A program made the position numbers and the translations under genes. DNA of 64,000 bases from an uncultured Christensenella sp. (GTDB lineage: Bacteria > Bacillota > Clostridia > Christensenellales > Borkfalkiaceae). Positions 42,213 through 50,135 of the stretch are shown here, piece by piece (the first letter of the stretch is position 1; each line of letters starts with the position of its first letter). The stretch covers positions 196,531-260,530 of the forward strand of contig CAJTUK010000004.1 in NCBI GenBank assembly GCA_910579525.1. Reading direction: 5' to 3'. Under the pieces are notes generated by a model. The model saw only the letters and a list, made by a program, of their open reading frames with translations, made no database searches and was not told where the DNA came from.

Positions 42213-42965
42213 TTAAGAACCGCTTACGATGTTAAACGTTACGGATTTCGTGCCAGAATAACCATTGATACCAACAATGGTTGCAGTCGCCGTGCCTACG
42301 CCAGTATTATCACTGTAAGTGACAGCATAATCGGTTCCTGCCGTAAGCGTATTGCCATCAAGAGTAACGGTTAACGTCGGTTCGATAGCACTGCCCGTTT
42401 CGACTTGGTCTGCAATGGGCTCAATCACAGCATCTGTGATATCAGTCGTTGCTTCGCTGCGTTCGATGTCAACGAAATTACCCTCTTTGTCTACTGCAAG
42501 CTCAAACTCGATATCAATGCTCGTAGGGTCGCCGGAACCGTTGTATGTAACGTTGTAATTCGGTTTTACGAGAGCCTTGTAGACCGTAACTTTTTCGTTG
42601 TAAACAACGCCTTCCTCGTCCTTCCATACGGTGTCGCCCTCAATCTTGTAATACTTGAACGCGATTTTACCGTCGTCTTTGAACGAAACCTTATTACCTT
42701 TATCGGTAAGTTTTCCGCCGGCAAGCAACTGCATAACCTGCATAGTTGTAACCTGCGTCGAGATTTTCAAAGTTCCCTCTTTCGGGTCTTTGAAGCCAAT
42801 CATTTTTACGTGTCCCTGACCACCAGTAGCCCACGTAATTTCGCCGCTGATTTCAAGGCTGACTTCGTTTGCGAAATCGATAACCGCGGTATCGGTTTCG
42901 TCTTTGATGTTTGTAAGCTTCAAATTCAAACCATAGCGGTTAGCCATCTTAATTGTATTTTCCAT
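42213..42965 (-). CDS. major tail protein (tube) with C-terminal Ig-like domain
   Basis: 250 residues. Residues 1-165 form the beta-rich tube domain (MANRYGLNLKLTNIKDETDTAVIDFANEVSLEISGEITWATGGQGHVKMIGFKDP). The last 80 residues are a bacterial Ig-like module with the repeat-typical YTGSGT-like ending (GTATATIVGINGYSGTKSVTFNIVSGS). Such Ig modules decorate phage tails and may bind host surface sugars. It is followed by a strong stem-loop. Its length and position before the chaperone support a tail tube. Confidence 0.85.
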   Translation of the reverse strand: MENTIKMANRYGLNLKLTNIKDETDTAVIDFANEVSLEISGEITWATGGQGHVKMIGFKDPKEGTLKISTQVTTMQVMQLLAGGKLTDKGNKVSFKDDGKIAFKYYKIEGDTVWKDEEGVVYNEKVTVYKALVKPNYNVTYNGSGDPTSIDIEFELAVDKEGNFVDIERSEATTDITDAVIEPIADQVETGSAIEPTLTVTLDGNTLTAGTDYAVTYSDNTGVGTATATIVGINGYSGTKSVTFNIVSGS

Positions 42966-42966
42966 A

Positions 42967-43746
42967 CTATTTCTGCTCCTTTTCTAAATTTGTTATTGGT
43001 TTTAACCAAGCTTGTAAGTCAAAATCTTTTCCGCCGTGATTGCTATAAGCCATTTCGCTTAAGTCCATAGCTCGCAAATATCCATATTGGAAGAATTGAT
43101 CATACAGTTGAAATACGGTTAAGTCGTATATATTCAATAAGGTGTATCCGACTGATACACAGCTGAGTTTTGAGATGATGTTGCTGAGTTGCATACGCTT
43201 ATCTGGCGTTGACTTTGTTGCCTCTTGTTTTAGATGTTTTTGCGCTTGTTCCCAGAGAGACTGCGCTTTCTTTGATGAAAATTTTGTAGGCTTTGCTGAA
43301 CGCTCTAAGTTGATATAATTAACTTGCAGCATCATATCTCTAACGTCATCAAAATTATCTCGGTTGATGCACCCTATTTCGTTGTGATTGTCTTTTGTTT
43401 TGGCGATAAAGCAACGCTTTGTTTTATTCCATTCCAATTCCTCGTCAATAAAAAAAGCCATTGCTTCTTGCAATAGCTGTCGCGTAGGTTCAAGTAATGT
43501 AACGACATCAAAAGCGCTAAGTTTATCCGCGTTGTCCAATGCTTTTAGCCGCTTACCGGTGGACATTTTCATAAACTTAATTAAGTCTTCTTTTTCCCAA
43601 CTCAAAATATTTAAGTACAAATTGTAAGTCCACATACCGATTCCACGTGTGGGTTTCAATTCGTGTAACAGCGGAGACCTGATATGCCCAACACCTTCCA
43701 CGGGTATCGAGTCGCCACTGATTAAGTCCTCATAGCTAAACTTCAC
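42967..43746 (-). CDS. tail/neck-region protein of unknown function
   Basis: 259 residues beginning MKFSYEDLISGDSIPVEGVGHIRSPLLHELKPTRGIGMWTYNLYL. It is helical, with no membrane segments or Cys clusters. Adjacent to the tail tube start, and overlapping the previous gene by 4 bp, it should be a tail or connector component. Similar mid-size proteins precede tail tubes in related Clostridia siphoviruses, but I cannot name the family. Confidence 0.6.
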   Translation of the reverse strand: MKFSYEDLISGDSIPVEGVGHIRSPLLHELKPTRGIGMWTYNLYLNILSWEKEDLIKFMKMSTGKRLKALDNADKLSAFDVVTLLEPTRQLLQEAMAFFIDEELEWNKTKRCFIAKTKDNHNEIGCINRDNFDDVRDMMLQVNYINLERSAKPTKFSSKKAQSLWEQAQKHLKQEATKSTPDKRMQLSNIISKLSCVSVGYTLLNIYDLTVFQLYDQFFQYGYLRAMDLSEMAYSNHGGKDFDLQAWLKPITNLEKEQK

Positions 43747-44249
43747 TCTTTAATCTCCACAATGTTGAAATCGGGAATTTCGTATGTTATTTCTCTTATC
43801 GTAAAACTGTTTATCGGTGTCACAGTTCTTACGGAGTGTAGCTTTAGCGCGCCAAGTCCGAGAAACTCGGAATTGTTCAAGACCTTATCGACAAACCTAA
43901 CGAGGTTATCTCTGCGATTCCCCCTTATCCCCTTGAACATCTGTCGATTAAGAGTCATATAGTTTTTATGGCAAGCAACCGAAACATATAAGCGAATGCC
44001 CTTCATTGTCTTATTGTCTACACGATTAACTTCCATCTCGACCCAAATATAGGCAGCAACTTGTTGCACGGTGTCATCGACATATTGATAGTCTTTGATA
44101 AACTCATCGGCAGCCGTATCAACGTCGTCCTCACCAACTTCATTAAAAGCTTTGTTAGTGAGAAGACCTGTGCAATACTTATCTTCGGCAAGGCGAAGCA
44201 TAACTTTCGCTGGGTACTCTACTATTTGGTCTAAATACGTCTTTGCCAT
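43743..44249 (-). CDS. tail terminator/completion-type protein (tentative)
   Basis: 168 residues (MAKTYLDQIVEYPAKVMLRLAEDKYCTGLLTNKAF ... VSVACHKNYMTLNRQMFKGIRGNRRDNLVRFVDKVLN). Mixed alpha/beta. Its position between the head-tail connector genes and the tail tube matches tail completion or terminator proteins, which cap the tube. It overlaps both neighbours' codons by a few bases. Assigned by position only. Confidence 0.5.
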   Translation of the reverse strand: MAKTYLDQIVEYPAKVMLRLAEDKYCTGLLTNKAFNEVGEDDVDTAADEFIKDYQYVDDTVQQVAAYIWVEMEVNRVDNKTMKGIRLYVSVACHKNYMTLNRQMFKGIRGNRRDNLVRFVDKVLNNSEFLGLGALKLHSVRTVTPINSFTIREITYEIPDFNIVEIKE

Positions 44250-44250
44250 A

Positions 44251-45375
44251 TCAAGTTACCTCCACATTTATCTTTGCCTCTTTGTATTCGCCAGACGGGC
44301 TGGAGCATTTAAGCGTAAATATTGAGCCAATGAGACTATCGCTCTCTTTAACGCTTACCTTGCACGTCGCGCCGTTTGGAGTAATTGATACTCCGCTACC
44401 GTCAAATTCAAGACTCCACTCTACATCCTCTGGAGCTTCTATAGTGTTGCTGCTTTCCTCTTCAATTGCGGTTACGCTGTAAGTGCGCCCACTACCAGCT
44501 TTAATTGTTTTCTTCCCGTCGATTGATAATGTGCCTTTAATGATAAGCTCTGGCTCAGAAGGTTCTTCCTTATCACCATCCCCTTCGTTCTCTTCGCCGT
44601 TATCGTCACCATCACCGCTTTCATCGGGTGGAACAACTGGGTCTTCCGGCGGTGCAATAGGCTCCTCTGGGTCTTCGTCCTCGACAGGTTTCTCTTGATA
44701 GTCGCAAATAAGTTCTGCGATATTGTCGGAATCGGGTTTGTATGGATCCTCGTTAATGCCGAATACCATTAAGTGGCTGCCTTCTCCGAAATTGCGGCTC
44801 TTAATATCTATCCACTTAATCTTTCCAGCTTCGAGAACTTCTTTCCCGTTCTTGTCGTATATAACGCTGATACCAAGACGTTTATCAATATATAGCGCAC
44901 GGCTCTCATCGTCCAAAGACACATAACAATTAAAACTATTGTCTGTAACCTTAATAGCTTTGTCGTTGCCATTTGAATACGAACCATCATCGAGGATAGC
45001 GTATTTATGGATAATGTTAAGCTCGAAGTCTTGGTAACAAAATATATGGTTGCACATCCAAAGCTCGCCATAGTACATACCAAACTCATCGACGTACATC
45101 TCGACGCATATCCAATATTCATTGAAGACTTTTACTAAGTCACCTATGTATAACCTGTCGCCGGGAATGACTGTCACGTCGCATTTATTTGTATCTTTTC
45201 TGGTTGCAACTATTGGCTGTAGCTCACCGTTTACTTCCGCATCTTCCTGATATGCGGGAGATTGTTGTATCGTTTCTGCAAAGCTTTCTTGAACATAGCT
45301 TTGCTCTTGGCACTTTTCTTGTTCTAAGCCGCAAGCCAACCAGCGGCGATATAATTCAAGTTCATCATTTGCCAT
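44251..45375 (-). CDS. head-tail connector-region protein with acidic linker and Ig-like domain
   Basis: 374 residues. Residues 1-225 are a globular domain containing a beta-rich ring-like part (DRLYIGDLVKVFNEYWICVEMYVDEFGMYYGELWM). Residues about 225-275 are an acidic Pro/Glu/Asp/Gly linker (EDPEEPIAPPEDPVVPP...). The last 95 residues are an Ig-like fold (GTLSIDGKKTIKAGSGRTYSVTAIEE). A surface-exposed Ig hung from a head or neck protein is likely. The globular part may be a head-closure protein. It overlaps the previous gene by 11 bp. Confidence 0.6.
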   Translation of the reverse strand: MANDELELYRRWLACGLEQEKCQEQSYVQESFAETIQQSPAYQEDAEVNGELQPIVATRKDTNKCDVTVIPGDRLYIGDLVKVFNEYWICVEMYVDEFGMYYGELWMCNHIFCYQDFELNIIHKYAILDDGSYSNGNDKAIKVTDNSFNCYVSLDDESRALYIDKRLGISVIYDKNGKEVLEAGKIKWIDIKSRNFGEGSHLMVFGINEDPYKPDSDNIAELICDYQEKPVEDEDPEEPIAPPEDPVVPPDESGDGDDNGEENEGDGDKEEPSEPELIIKGTLSIDGKKTIKAGSGRTYSVTAIEEESSNTIEAPEDVEWSLEFDGSGVSITPNGATCKVSVKESDSLIGSIFTLKCSSPSGEYKEAKINVEVT

Positions 45376-45682
45376 TCTTCTCCCCTCCGTATTGCACGCA
45401 AAGATTATCGATATTACGTGTTGAGTTCAAGATAATCTTTCTCCACTGCTTGAAGTCCACGGAATGGCTATTGATGTATTGTAGATTGTTTACTACGTAT
45501 AGGTATTGTTTTTGGGACGCAAGAATTGGAAATGTTTTCATTGCGCCCGTTACATTTATGATAAGCGATTCAATGTAGTCGCCCATGTGGTTATCGAGAC
45601 CACTCATTTCCGACTCTTTCATCGGAAGCAACTTAAACACATCTCCTCGTAAGCTCGATAGAAAATTCCTTAACTGTTCCAT
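45365..45682 (-). CDS. small head-tail connector-region protein
   Basis: 105 residues (MEQLRNFLSSLRGDVFKLLPMKESEMSGLDNHMGDYIESLIINVTGAMKTF), helical. By order (head protein, this, head-closure-like protein) it fits an adaptor or head-tail joining component. It overlaps the next gene's start by 11 bp, so translation is coupled. Function unproven. Confidence 0.5.
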   Translation of the reverse strand: MEQLRNFLSSLRGDVFKLLPMKESEMSGLDNHMGDYIESLIINVTGAMKTFPILASQKQYLYVVNNLQYINSHSVDFKQWRKIILNSTRNIDNLCVQYGGEKNGK

Positions 45683-45691
45683 TTCTTCACC

Positions 45692-46129
45692 TCACACCTT
45701 CAAAGTATCAAACGAGCCGTATCTAAAAGAGTATGTATTGATGCGACCTCTGTATTCTTTTTCTATCTCGTCGCGCAACGTTCTGATTTCTTTTAGCAGG
45801 TTTGCAGGAGAATACGATGTATAATCTTTGTTGTGTATCATATTCTTGAGGTGCTGTCTGTTCAGTGCTTGTGCGCTCAACCAATGGAACGCAATACCAA
45901 GCGAAAGTATCTCGATGATTTCGTTGTCTAACTCGACGTTAAACTGTTCTTTTTCTAAATCGTAATCATTCAAATTTTCTTTGCACGAGTGCTGAAAATC
46001 GACAATCGATGCCAAGAGATACTTTTGCAGCACAGCTTCTTTCATATCTGTGCAGCAGGGGTTAAGAAATGAATAGTCAGTGAACTTAAACAACGCCCTT
46101 CCGTAAATCTCCTCAAACTTTGTAGGCAT
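45692..46129 (-). CDS. head-tail adaptor-type protein (tentative)
   Basis: 145 residues, all-helical style (MPTKFEEIYGRALFKFTDYSFLNPCCTDMKEAVLQKYLLASIVDFQHSCKENL). It starts 11 bp after the preceding stop. The helical pattern and place just after the capsid group match phage head-tail adaptors (gp6/gp15 type), though no specific motif is seen. Confidence 0.5.
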   Translation of the reverse strand: MPTKFEEIYGRALFKFTDYSFLNPCCTDMKEAVLQKYLLASIVDFQHSCKENLNDYDLEKEQFNVELDNEIIEILSLGIAFHWLSAQALNRQHLKNMIHNKDYTSYSPANLLKEIRTLRDEIEKEYRGRINTYSFRYGSFDTLKV

Positions 46130-46140
46130 ACTTCACCCCT

Positions 46141-46665
46141 TTAGTTGTTTACTTGAAGCTCACAGTCAAGAGCTTTTTCAAATGCCTTAATCTTCTTACG
46201 AGAGTCGAGCGTACCGTCCTGAATGAAACCGTTTAACGCAACAACAAGGTTTTGTTTTGCGCCATCGCTCAACGTTACGACCTTTTCTGCAATTTCTGCA
46301 TCCGTCCAACTGCACGCTTCATCAAATGTTGTTGGATCGATGAAGTTCTTGTAGTAGATATCAATTGCGAGAGCTTTATAGATATCCGCAGGCTTTGCTT
46401 TGCAGTCTGAGTCCTCGGCTACTCCGACGATAACAAGCCATTGGTTCTTGAAATATCCAACGTCTTGCGCCTTGATGGTTTTCAGGTCGGACATTGACAT
46501 AAACTGTACATCGCCGATATGCTCCCATACGAAAGTCTCTTGACTTCTGGGGTTCTTGTAGCACAATACGCCATAGAATCCGCTCTTTACTTTTATAGAA
46601 ACGCCGTCCTCGATTTTGATAGGTTTAGGCTGTGATTTGGTTGTAGTTTTTGTTTCTTCTGACAT
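46141..46665 (-). CDS. head-region protein of unknown function
   Basis: 174 residues from ATG 46665 (MSEETKTTTKSQPKPIKIEDGVSIKVKSGFYGVL), with AAGGAGAAC upstream; the longer frame has no ribosome site. A disordered polar N-terminus is followed by a beta domain and a helical C-terminus (LDSRKKIKAFEKALDCEL). It is separated from the capsid gene by a terminator-like hairpin. Possibly a minor head or connector protein. Confidence 0.5.
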   Translation of the reverse strand: MSEETKTTTKSQPKPIKIEDGVSIKVKSGFYGVLCYKNPRSQETFVWEHIGDVQFMSMSDLKTIKAQDVGYFKNQWLVIVGVAEDSDCKAKPADIYKALAIDIYYKNFIDPTTFDEACSWTDAEIAEKVVTLSDGAKQNLVVALNGFIQDGTLDSRKKIKAFEKALDCELQVNN

Positions 46666-46693
46666 TACCTTGTTCTCCTTATTTTTCAAAATT

Positions 46694-46730
46694 AAAAATG
46701 GGCAAGCGCATACTAAGACACGCCTGCCCA
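46694..46730 (-). terminator. terminator-like hairpin after the major capsid gene
   Basis: On the minus strand TGGGCAGGCG pairs with CGCTTGCCCA around an open loop, followed by TTTTTAATTTT. A partial terminator here would make capsid mRNA exceed that of downstream connector genes. Confidence 0.75.
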
Positions 46731-46748
46731 CTTATTTTTTCGTTCAGA

Positions 46749-47744
46749 TTAGGCGCTGAACGTGAATACGCCCATAGCTTCGGAGCACGCAACGCCGACG
46801 CCCATAGGTTGTCCGTAAACGTACTCTTTCGTCAAGTCTTGGTTATCGGTAGCTTCGCCCTCAACCATGAGACCTTCGCCCTCGTTAACCACCTTAACGG
46901 GCTTGTCGCCGCCGGCGATAACGAAAATTTTGTTATCGTTCATAGCGAACTTGGTTGTACCGGGTTTGTGAACCTGTCTCAAAGCAACCATATCGTTACC
47001 GTTGAACTTACCGAAGTAGCCCATGTTGTAAAGGTCGCTCTTTGCTTCGTCGGAAAGAACCGCGTTGGGAACCTTACGAAGAGCCGCTTTGGTTCCGTAG
47101 AGACGAGCGGTCTTGCCGGTAGCAGCTTCGATGTGTGCGATAAGCTCTAAGAGCTTGTCTTCTGCGCCCGCAACGTTGGAAGCAACAACGTAATCCGCGT
47201 TGAGACCTACGGTGTTCGTCGCGATAGCGTCGATAGCCTTGTAAGCGTCCGCAAGGATTTGCTGTTTGAAAGATTTTGCGAGGCGGTCAACGAAGGTATC
47301 GAACGAGATACGTCCTGCAAGCAGGCGGTTCAATTCCTCGTACACGCGCGCAATTTTCATAGAGGTTTTAACGGTAACCTTCTGAGACTCGTCGATTCTC
47401 TGACGTCTTACGCCCTTCACGCCCGCAGCCGCATCGGCAACAGCGAACAGCGAGTTGCCTTCAATCTCGAATTCTTGTTCGTCGCCGTCCGCGATGTTTC
47501 TGTAATCCACGAGAGAGAAGATAACGTCTTCGTCTTTGAATCCTTCGTCGATTATCGTAGGGATGAGTTCCTCAATAAGCGAGTAAACCTGACTTCCGCG
47601 ATAGAAGTTCTTAATGTTGATTTTGTTCGAGCCGCCGTTAGCTTCGATGAGTGCCTGACGGATCACTTCGGAAGTCTGACCTTTGGTATAATTTTCAGGT
47701 GATGTGCCCTTAACGGCATCAATCATAACTTGCAAAAGTTCCAT
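46749..47744 (-). CDS. major capsid protein
   Basis: 331 residues in the slot between scaffold and connectors, with a strong AAGGAG site. The sequence starts MELLQVMIDAVKGTSPENYTKG; an extended N-arm, then a spine-helix-like segment (TSMKIARVYEELNRLLAGRISFDTFVDRLAKSFKQQILADAYKAI) and a beta-rich P/A domain (RLYGTKAALRKVPNAVLSDEAKSDLYNMG) fit an HK97-type fold. The codon use is richer in C/G-ending codons than neighbours, as for a highly expressed gene. Confidence 0.85.
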   Translation of the reverse strand: MELLQVMIDAVKGTSPENYTKGQTSEVIRQALIEANGGSNKINIKNFYRGSQVYSLIEELIPTIIDEGFKDEDVIFSLVDYRNIADGDEQEFEIEGNSLFAVADAAAGVKGVRRQRIDESQKVTVKTSMKIARVYEELNRLLAGRISFDTFVDRLAKSFKQQILADAYKAIDAIATNTVGLNADYVVASNVAGAEDKLLELIAHIEAATGKTARLYGTKAALRKVPNAVLSDEAKSDLYNMGYFGKFNGNDMVALRQVHKPGTTKFAMNDNKIFVIAGGDKPVKVVNEGEGLMVEGEATDNQDLTKEYVYGQPMGVGVACSEAMGVFTFSA

Positions 47745-47775
47745 TATGTATATTCTCCTTTCTTATTTATTTTGT

Positions 47776-48255
47776 TTAGGCAACTTCGATTACGATGTAA
47801 TCGCCTTCGATTGCCATGATTTTGCCGACGGTAGTAGAGCCGCTCGTTGCGGTAGCTACAACCTTAAGCTTCGTGCTTGCCTGCGCTTCTACGAGCGAGC
47901 CAACCGCGGGTGTGCCCGCAAGTGCTTCTTTGCTTACCGAGAAGATGTCGCCGGAGGTCAAGCGGTAGCAACGGATTGCTTCGCCCTTTTTGTTGATGAA
48001 TTCGCCGAGACCGTAGTAAGTCTTGTCCTTAACCACTTCGGGGGTAGCGACAAGATAAAGGTCGCGAAGTTTCGTATTAGCGGCGGGTGCCATAGCCTTT
48101 CTGAGTTCTCTCTCTCCGTCGAGGTAAGCGCCGAGCGTAACGACGTTTCCGTTTTCGATATCCGCCTCAGCGCTGCCGTTGTAGAATTTGGCAGAAGCGA
48201 GGTCTTTAGCAACAGTTGTTCCCGACATATTATCGGTTCTTACATAAGCGTACAT
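47776..48255 (-). CDS. capsid-associated (decoration-like) protein
   Basis: 159 residues, beta-rich with many Gly, Ala and Thr (GSAEADIENGNVVTLGAYLDGERELRKA..., SGSTTVGKIMAIEGDYIVIEVA). Located immediately before the capsid gene with the same C/G-rich codon use, which marks an abundant structural protein. Small proteins here commonly decorate capsids. Identity by context. Confidence 0.6.
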   Translation of the reverse strand: MYAYVRTDNMSGTTVAKDLASAKFYNGSAEADIENGNVVTLGAYLDGERELRKAMAPAANTKLRDLYLVATPEVVKDKTYYGLGEFINKKGEAIRCYRLTSGDIFSVSKEALAGTPAVGSLVEAQASTKLKVVATATSGSTTVGKIMAIEGDYIVIEVA

Positions 48256-48279
48256 ATTGTTTCTCCTTATTTCTTAAAT

Positions 48280-49896
48280 TTATTTTTTTGGAGCAAGGTA
48301 ACGCGACATAAACTCGTCGTACTCGCTCTGCTTTGTTTTTGCTTCAAATCCCACGGGAATGCGAACCTTGTCAAGAGGCTTCTTAACGATGGTGCCTGCA
48401 TTCTTGCCGCGAATAGCATAAAGTTTTTCTGTCAAAGCCTCGACGCTTTCAAACGTCATAGCTTCTTTGACAACCGCCTTATATTCATCGACTTCTCCAA
48501 GGTCGGAGAATTGTTCGATAACTGCGGCGTATGACTGCCTTTTATCTTCTTGCAGTCTGTCGGCTTTGTATTGTGCCAGTTCCGCAAACTGTGCCTTTTC
48601 AGCCGAAAGCTTTTCTTCGTCTGCCTTTGTCAACCAGACTTGTCTTACCTTTTCGTTGCGCGCCATATCGAGTATAGCTTTGTCGTCCGAGATAGCATAA
48701 GGGATTCTTATCATTCCTCTTTCCTCGGCAACTTCTGCGCCGGCAAAATGGAAACAAGAATAGACATAAGTATCGTCGAAATCAACAAGACAATACCATA
48801 TGTAGGATTTCTCATCGTGCATTTCGTAAGATCCGAGAGCCTCGCACAGTACACGACGTTTTTCCTCGTATGTCAATTCAACCGAAAACTTCAAAGGTTC
48901 TTCGTTGGTAGGCTCCGCAGCAGGTTCTGCGGCAGGTTCCTCTCTGTTGTCAGAAAATGTCTCTGTCGTCTGCACGGGGTCGCCGGCAGGTTCGCCATCT
49001 TCTGTAGTACCATCGGTAGATGTGTTATCTTCCGTGGGTGTTTCCGTTTGATTGTCCTGAGAATATACTTCTTTAATCTTTTCCCTTAATTCATCTTCCG
49101 TCATTTCTTCCGCAACTTCAAAAGACAAAACCGTATCTTCAGCCAAGCCGAATTCAAGTAAAATCTTTTTGATAGTTTCAGTATTCAATGCTTCTTTTCC
49201 TCCTTTCACGACGTCAACCGCCGAATAACTTTTTGCCAACTGCTCTTTGAATTCCGCAAACAGTTCAATCCAATTCCCTTCGTCGGAGAATTTGTATGGT
49301 TCTACTCTTGCAGACTTAAAGCATGGCAAAACATTCTTACTCGGGTCATCGCTCTTGCCAAGCAAGCACAATGCCGAGAACTGGAATTTCTTTACTTCCA
49401 AACCGTCCGATGTCTTCTTCGTATCGGAAGGCATAATTTCCATACTTTGAGCAAAGTAGATGTCTTCGTTGTAGATCGTATCAAGCAACTCGGGATATCT
49501 ACCAGTCCAGAGAATGATATCTGCAACCAGATATACGTTCTTGGTACCGTCTGCTTCTTCCACTTCTTCATAGTGAACATTGTCTTGTTGTGGAACTGTA
49601 CCATACGGAACTGTAACCGATTTGAATTTGTATTTACCGTCGGCATTCTTCTCGAGTATGATATCGTGACCACCGAGTCTTATCTCGCCGTTTTCGTCTA
49701 TATACAAATGTCCTACAACCGGAATATTAAACAACGTAGGCAAAGCATCATCGACAGATTCCTTCGAGATGATTGTCTTGTTGACATTTTTACCAATCGC
49801 CATCACAAAACACTTACACAGTGTGAACTGCTCGTTGATTGGTTTGACAGGCTTAATCTTAGCTTTGAATGTAATTGCAATTAGTTCTTTGCCCAT
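48280..49896 (-). CDS. prohead protease-scaffold fusion protein
   Basis: 538 residues. The N-terminal about 210 residues form a beta-rich domain (ITFKAKIKPVKPINEQFTLCKCFVMAIGKNVNKTIISKESVDDALPTLFNIPVVGHLY) suited to a phage prohead protease. The middle (about 270-325) is disordered and acidic (TETPTEDNTSTDGTTEDGE). The C-terminal helical part (LSAEKAQFAELAQYKADRLQEDKRQSYAAVIEQFSDL) is scaffold-like. Such fusions are common upstream of capsid genes. Catalytic residues could not be fixed by eye. Confidence 0.65.
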   Translation of the reverse strand: MGKELIAITFKAKIKPVKPINEQFTLCKCFVMAIGKNVNKTIISKESVDDALPTLFNIPVVGHLYIDENGEIRLGGHDIILEKNADGKYKFKSVTVPYGTVPQQDNVHYEEVEEADGTKNVYLVADIILWTGRYPELLDTIYNEDIYFAQSMEIMPSDTKKTSDGLEVKKFQFSALCLLGKSDDPSKNVLPCFKSARVEPYKFSDEGNWIELFAEFKEQLAKSYSAVDVVKGGKEALNTETIKKILLEFGLAEDTVLSFEVAEEMTEDELREKIKEVYSQDNQTETPTEDNTSTDGTTEDGEPAGDPVQTTETFSDNREEPAAEPAAEPTNEEPLKFSVELTYEEKRRVLCEALGSYEMHDEKSYIWYCLVDFDDTYVYSCFHFAGAEVAEERGMIRIPYAISDDKAILDMARNEKVRQVWLTKADEEKLSAEKAQFAELAQYKADRLQEDKRQSYAAVIEQFSDLGEVDEYKAVVKEAMTFESVEALTEKLYAIRGKNAGTIVKKPLDKVRIPVGFEAKTKQSEYDEFMSRYLAPKK

Positions 49897-49909
49897 TAGC
49901 CTATCCTCC

Positions 49910-50128
49910 TTAGAAAAATAACGACCCGTTCTGAACGACGATAATTGCCTCTTGGTAATTCTGCTCCCCGCAGAAGTTGCGGATTGCCTCTACGAGTTCG
50001 GGAGATTCCTCAAAACAATAGACCGTTTGATTGCCGTTAACTTTTTCTTCTATATATGAAAAACCGCCATCACTCAAAGCGTTGGCAATTCTTTCATCGA
50101 ATAACTTTATGAATTTTGTGTTTTCCAT
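49910..50128 (-). CDS. small packaging/head-region protein
   Basis: 72 residues from ATG 50128, with GTGAGGTGGG upstream; a longer frame exists but would overlap the portal gene heavily. MENTKFIKLFDERIANALSDGGFSYIEEKVNGNQTVYCFEESPEL reads like a compact alpha/beta protein. Between portal and protease genes; function unknown. Confidence 0.5.
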   Translation of the reverse strand: MENTKFIKLFDERIANALSDGGFSYIEEKVNGNQTVYCFEESPELVEAIRNFCGEQNYQEAIIVVQNGSLFF

Positions 50129-50135
50129 ACCCACC

